Source: Patescibacteria group bacterium (GTDB lineage: Bacteria; Patescibacteriota; WWE3; UBA101185; UBA10185). From it: 5,283 nt of DNA. The position numbers were made by a program, and so were the translations under genes. Each line of letters opens with the position of its first letter. Within the stretch, counting starts at the first letter, position 1. Below the pieces are notes generated by a model. That model worked only from the letters and a program-made list of their open reading frames with translations, did not search any database and had not been told where the DNA came from. Of this stretch, positions 4,960-5,283 are shown one piece after another. The stretch is from positions 1 through 5,283 of the forward strand of contig JAHIRX010000013.1 of the NCBI GenBank assembly GCA_018818485.1. Direction: 5' to 3'.

Positions 4960-5283
4960 ATGGAAAAAGCTAAGAAATACTTTCCCACTATTTACGTAAT
5001 TTTATTAATCTTTTCGTTCTTTTATGTAAAATCTGTACTAAAAGAAGGAGACCTTAGAGAGTACGACGATGAAGTTGAAAAAGCCGAAAAAGAACATCCT
5101 GTAAACGTAACTCTTGTAGTTGGGAATAAAAGTTACTTTGTAGAACTTGAATCAGGAGATACAGTTTTAGACTTATTAGAAGACCTAAGGGGAGATGATA
5201 AGTTCTACTACGAAAAAACTGATTACACCTATGGTACTGAACTAGATACTGTTAATGGGGTTAAACCATCTTTAGGATATAAA
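4960..5283 (+). CDS. Membrane-anchored DUF4430 protein, 5' part
   Basis: The gene is cut by the right edge; 108 codons are visible and remain open. A short basic N-terminus (KAKK) precedes one hydrophobic segment (about 8-25), a signal anchor or uncleaved signal, so the rest should lie outside the cytoplasm. A charged linker (28-46) leads into a DUF4430/transcobalamin C-terminal-like domain: strand VNVTLVVG (48-55), TVLDLLEDL (68-76), aromatic F82, YG (91-92), VNGV (98-101), then GYK at the edge where the family usually continues with a Trp-containing strand and a YVNG motif. The fold is used in cobalamin-binding and surface proteins, but no ligand can be inferred here. ATG 4960 is chosen over in-frame ATG 4951 (three residues longer) because 4951 lies inside the -10 box. 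There is no Shine-Dalgarno sequence. Confidence 0.75.
   Translation, partial: MEKAKKYFPTIYVILLIFSFFYVKSVLKEGDLREYDDEVEKAEKEHPVNVTLVVGNKSYFVELESGDTVLDLLEDLRGDDKFYYEKTDYTYGTELDTVNGVKPSLGYK

Overview
The window is a compact, AT-rich bacterial stretch. Its gaps are tiny (8 to about 80 bp), there is no gene-free stretch above 300 bp, and tRNA genes are threaded singly or in pairs between protein genes on both strands. Gene content (RarA, a small NUDIX enzyme, a small VTT/DedA-like membrane protein, DUF2207 with a glycine tail, a PGP-type HAD phosphatase, DUF4430) and compactness suggest a Candidate Phyla Radiation (Patescibacteria) genome, perhaps of the Dojkabacteria/Katanobacteria/Microgenomates type. 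This is an inference from gene style, not a phylogeny. Standard stop codons TAG, TAA and TGA are all used, so there is no sign of a recoded TGA.

Layout: the 3' end of rarA (1-107, +); a stand-alone GGDEF-like protein (129-833, +); tRNA-Gly(GCC) and tRNA-Phe(GAA) (871-1031, +); a NUDIX hydrolase (1114-1563, +); a VTT/DedA-like membrane protein (1582-2124, +). This last gene converges with an 11-bp gap on DUF2207 (2136-3833, -). Further along the minus strand, read right to left, are tRNA-Arg(TCG), tRNA-Lys(CTT), a HAD phosphatase, tRNA-Leu(CAG), tRNA-Leu(GAG) and then DUF2207. The 5' part of a membrane-anchored DUF4430 protein (4960 to the window end, +) diverges from tRNA-Arg.

The genes do not form an obvious pathway. 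The most informative signal is transcriptional. None of the six visible protein starts has a Shine-Dalgarno sequence, and five have a -10-like hexamer ending 6 or 7 nt before the ATG, which would place the transcript start at or next to the initiation codon (leaderless mRNAs). Four of these six starts are fixed by an in-frame stop just upstream. The sixth gene, DUF2207, has no promoter; its ATG lies 8 nt after the encoded CCA of tRNA-Leu(GAG), so its mRNA 5' end may be made by tRNA 3' processing. Five of the six tRNAs have a -10 box ending 10-12 nt before the mature 5' end; tRNA-Phe follows tRNA-Gly by 9 nt. No convincing intrinsic terminator, mobile element, CRISPR array or long repeat was seen. 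I did not find a novel multi-gene system; the findings concern expression architecture and some unusual residues in individual genes.
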